Source of the DNA: Echinococcus granulosus
Taxonomy: Eukaryota; Platyhelminthes; Cestoda; Cyclophyllidea; Taeniidae
Direction of reading: 5' to 3'
DNA length: 64,000 nucleotides
Assembly (NCBI RefSeq): GCF_000524195.1
Contig: NW_020170431.1
Coordinates: 134,738 to 198,737, forward strand
The notes under the pieces are model-generated. The model did not search any database. It was not told the DNA's origin and saw nothing but the letters and a program-made list of their open reading frames with translations. Position 1 is the stretch's first letter; every line of letters starts with the position of its first letter. Of the stretch, positions 63,979 to 64,000 are shown piece by piece. A program made the translations under genes and the position numbers.

Positions 63979-64000
63979 GTGAGTTGGGCGTCCGCACTTT

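Noticed and set aside
1..64000. CRISPR arrays, operons, rRNA, tRNA, viral genes, transposase or reverse transcriptase domains
   Set aside because: I looked on both strands and saw none that I could support. The sequence is eukaryotic, so the prokaryotic systems are not expected.

Overview
This is animal nuclear DNA carrying spliced genes. It most likely comes from a parasitic flatworm (Neodermata; tapeworm or fluke). The main reason is intron size: at least eleven introns of 31-39 nt with GT...AG ends and consistent phase sit beside introns of 0.1-4 kb in the same genes, a pattern known from flukes and tapeworms. No species can be named from the sequence. Exons were assembled by hand from splice signals, reading phase and resemblance to remembered animal proteins; no database search was run. 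A 100-base run of N shows this is a draft scaffold.

Layout, left to right: (1) 1469-3842, minus, the middle of an F-BAR domain gene that is incomplete here. (2) 5107-16556, plus, an ARMH3 (C10orf76) orthologue with about 22 exons, complete except for at least one exon not placed inside 9553-13331. (3) 18552-18967, plus, a complete 91-residue SUMO gene. (4) 22470-23268, plus, a candidate small gene with a TATA box, an intron that would split the ATG, a 78-residue product and a poly(A) signal. (5) 25387-32025, minus, twelve phase-consistent exons that read as one 713-residue protein joining a DZANK1-like N-terminal region to a four-repeat annexin. (6) 32795-34505, plus, a FAM221B orthologue that diverges from gene 5 across about 770 bp. 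(7) 34741-49629, minus, a complete 17-exon SETDB1 histone H3K9 methyltransferase of 1213 residues with Tudor, MBD, pre-SET and bifurcated SET regions, ending tail-to-tail with FAM221B. (8) 49.9-54.7 kb, a repeat-rich interval. (9) 55019-60474 and beyond, plus, an unrecognised proline/serine-rich gene whose intron holds the assembly gap. (10) 63906-63978, a possible first exon at the right edge.

The genes do not form a pathway. SUMO and SETDB1 are both chromatin-silencing factors in animals, and their proximity here is probably chance. Three dispersed sequence families were found by eye: a ~180 bp element in seven copies, a ~110 bp element in two, and a GTCAC...GTGAC palindrome in five.

The most notable candidates are the DZANK1-annexin fusion, the split-start small gene, a 62-nt hairpin at 23.4 kb, a possible poison exon in SETDB1 and the palindrome family.
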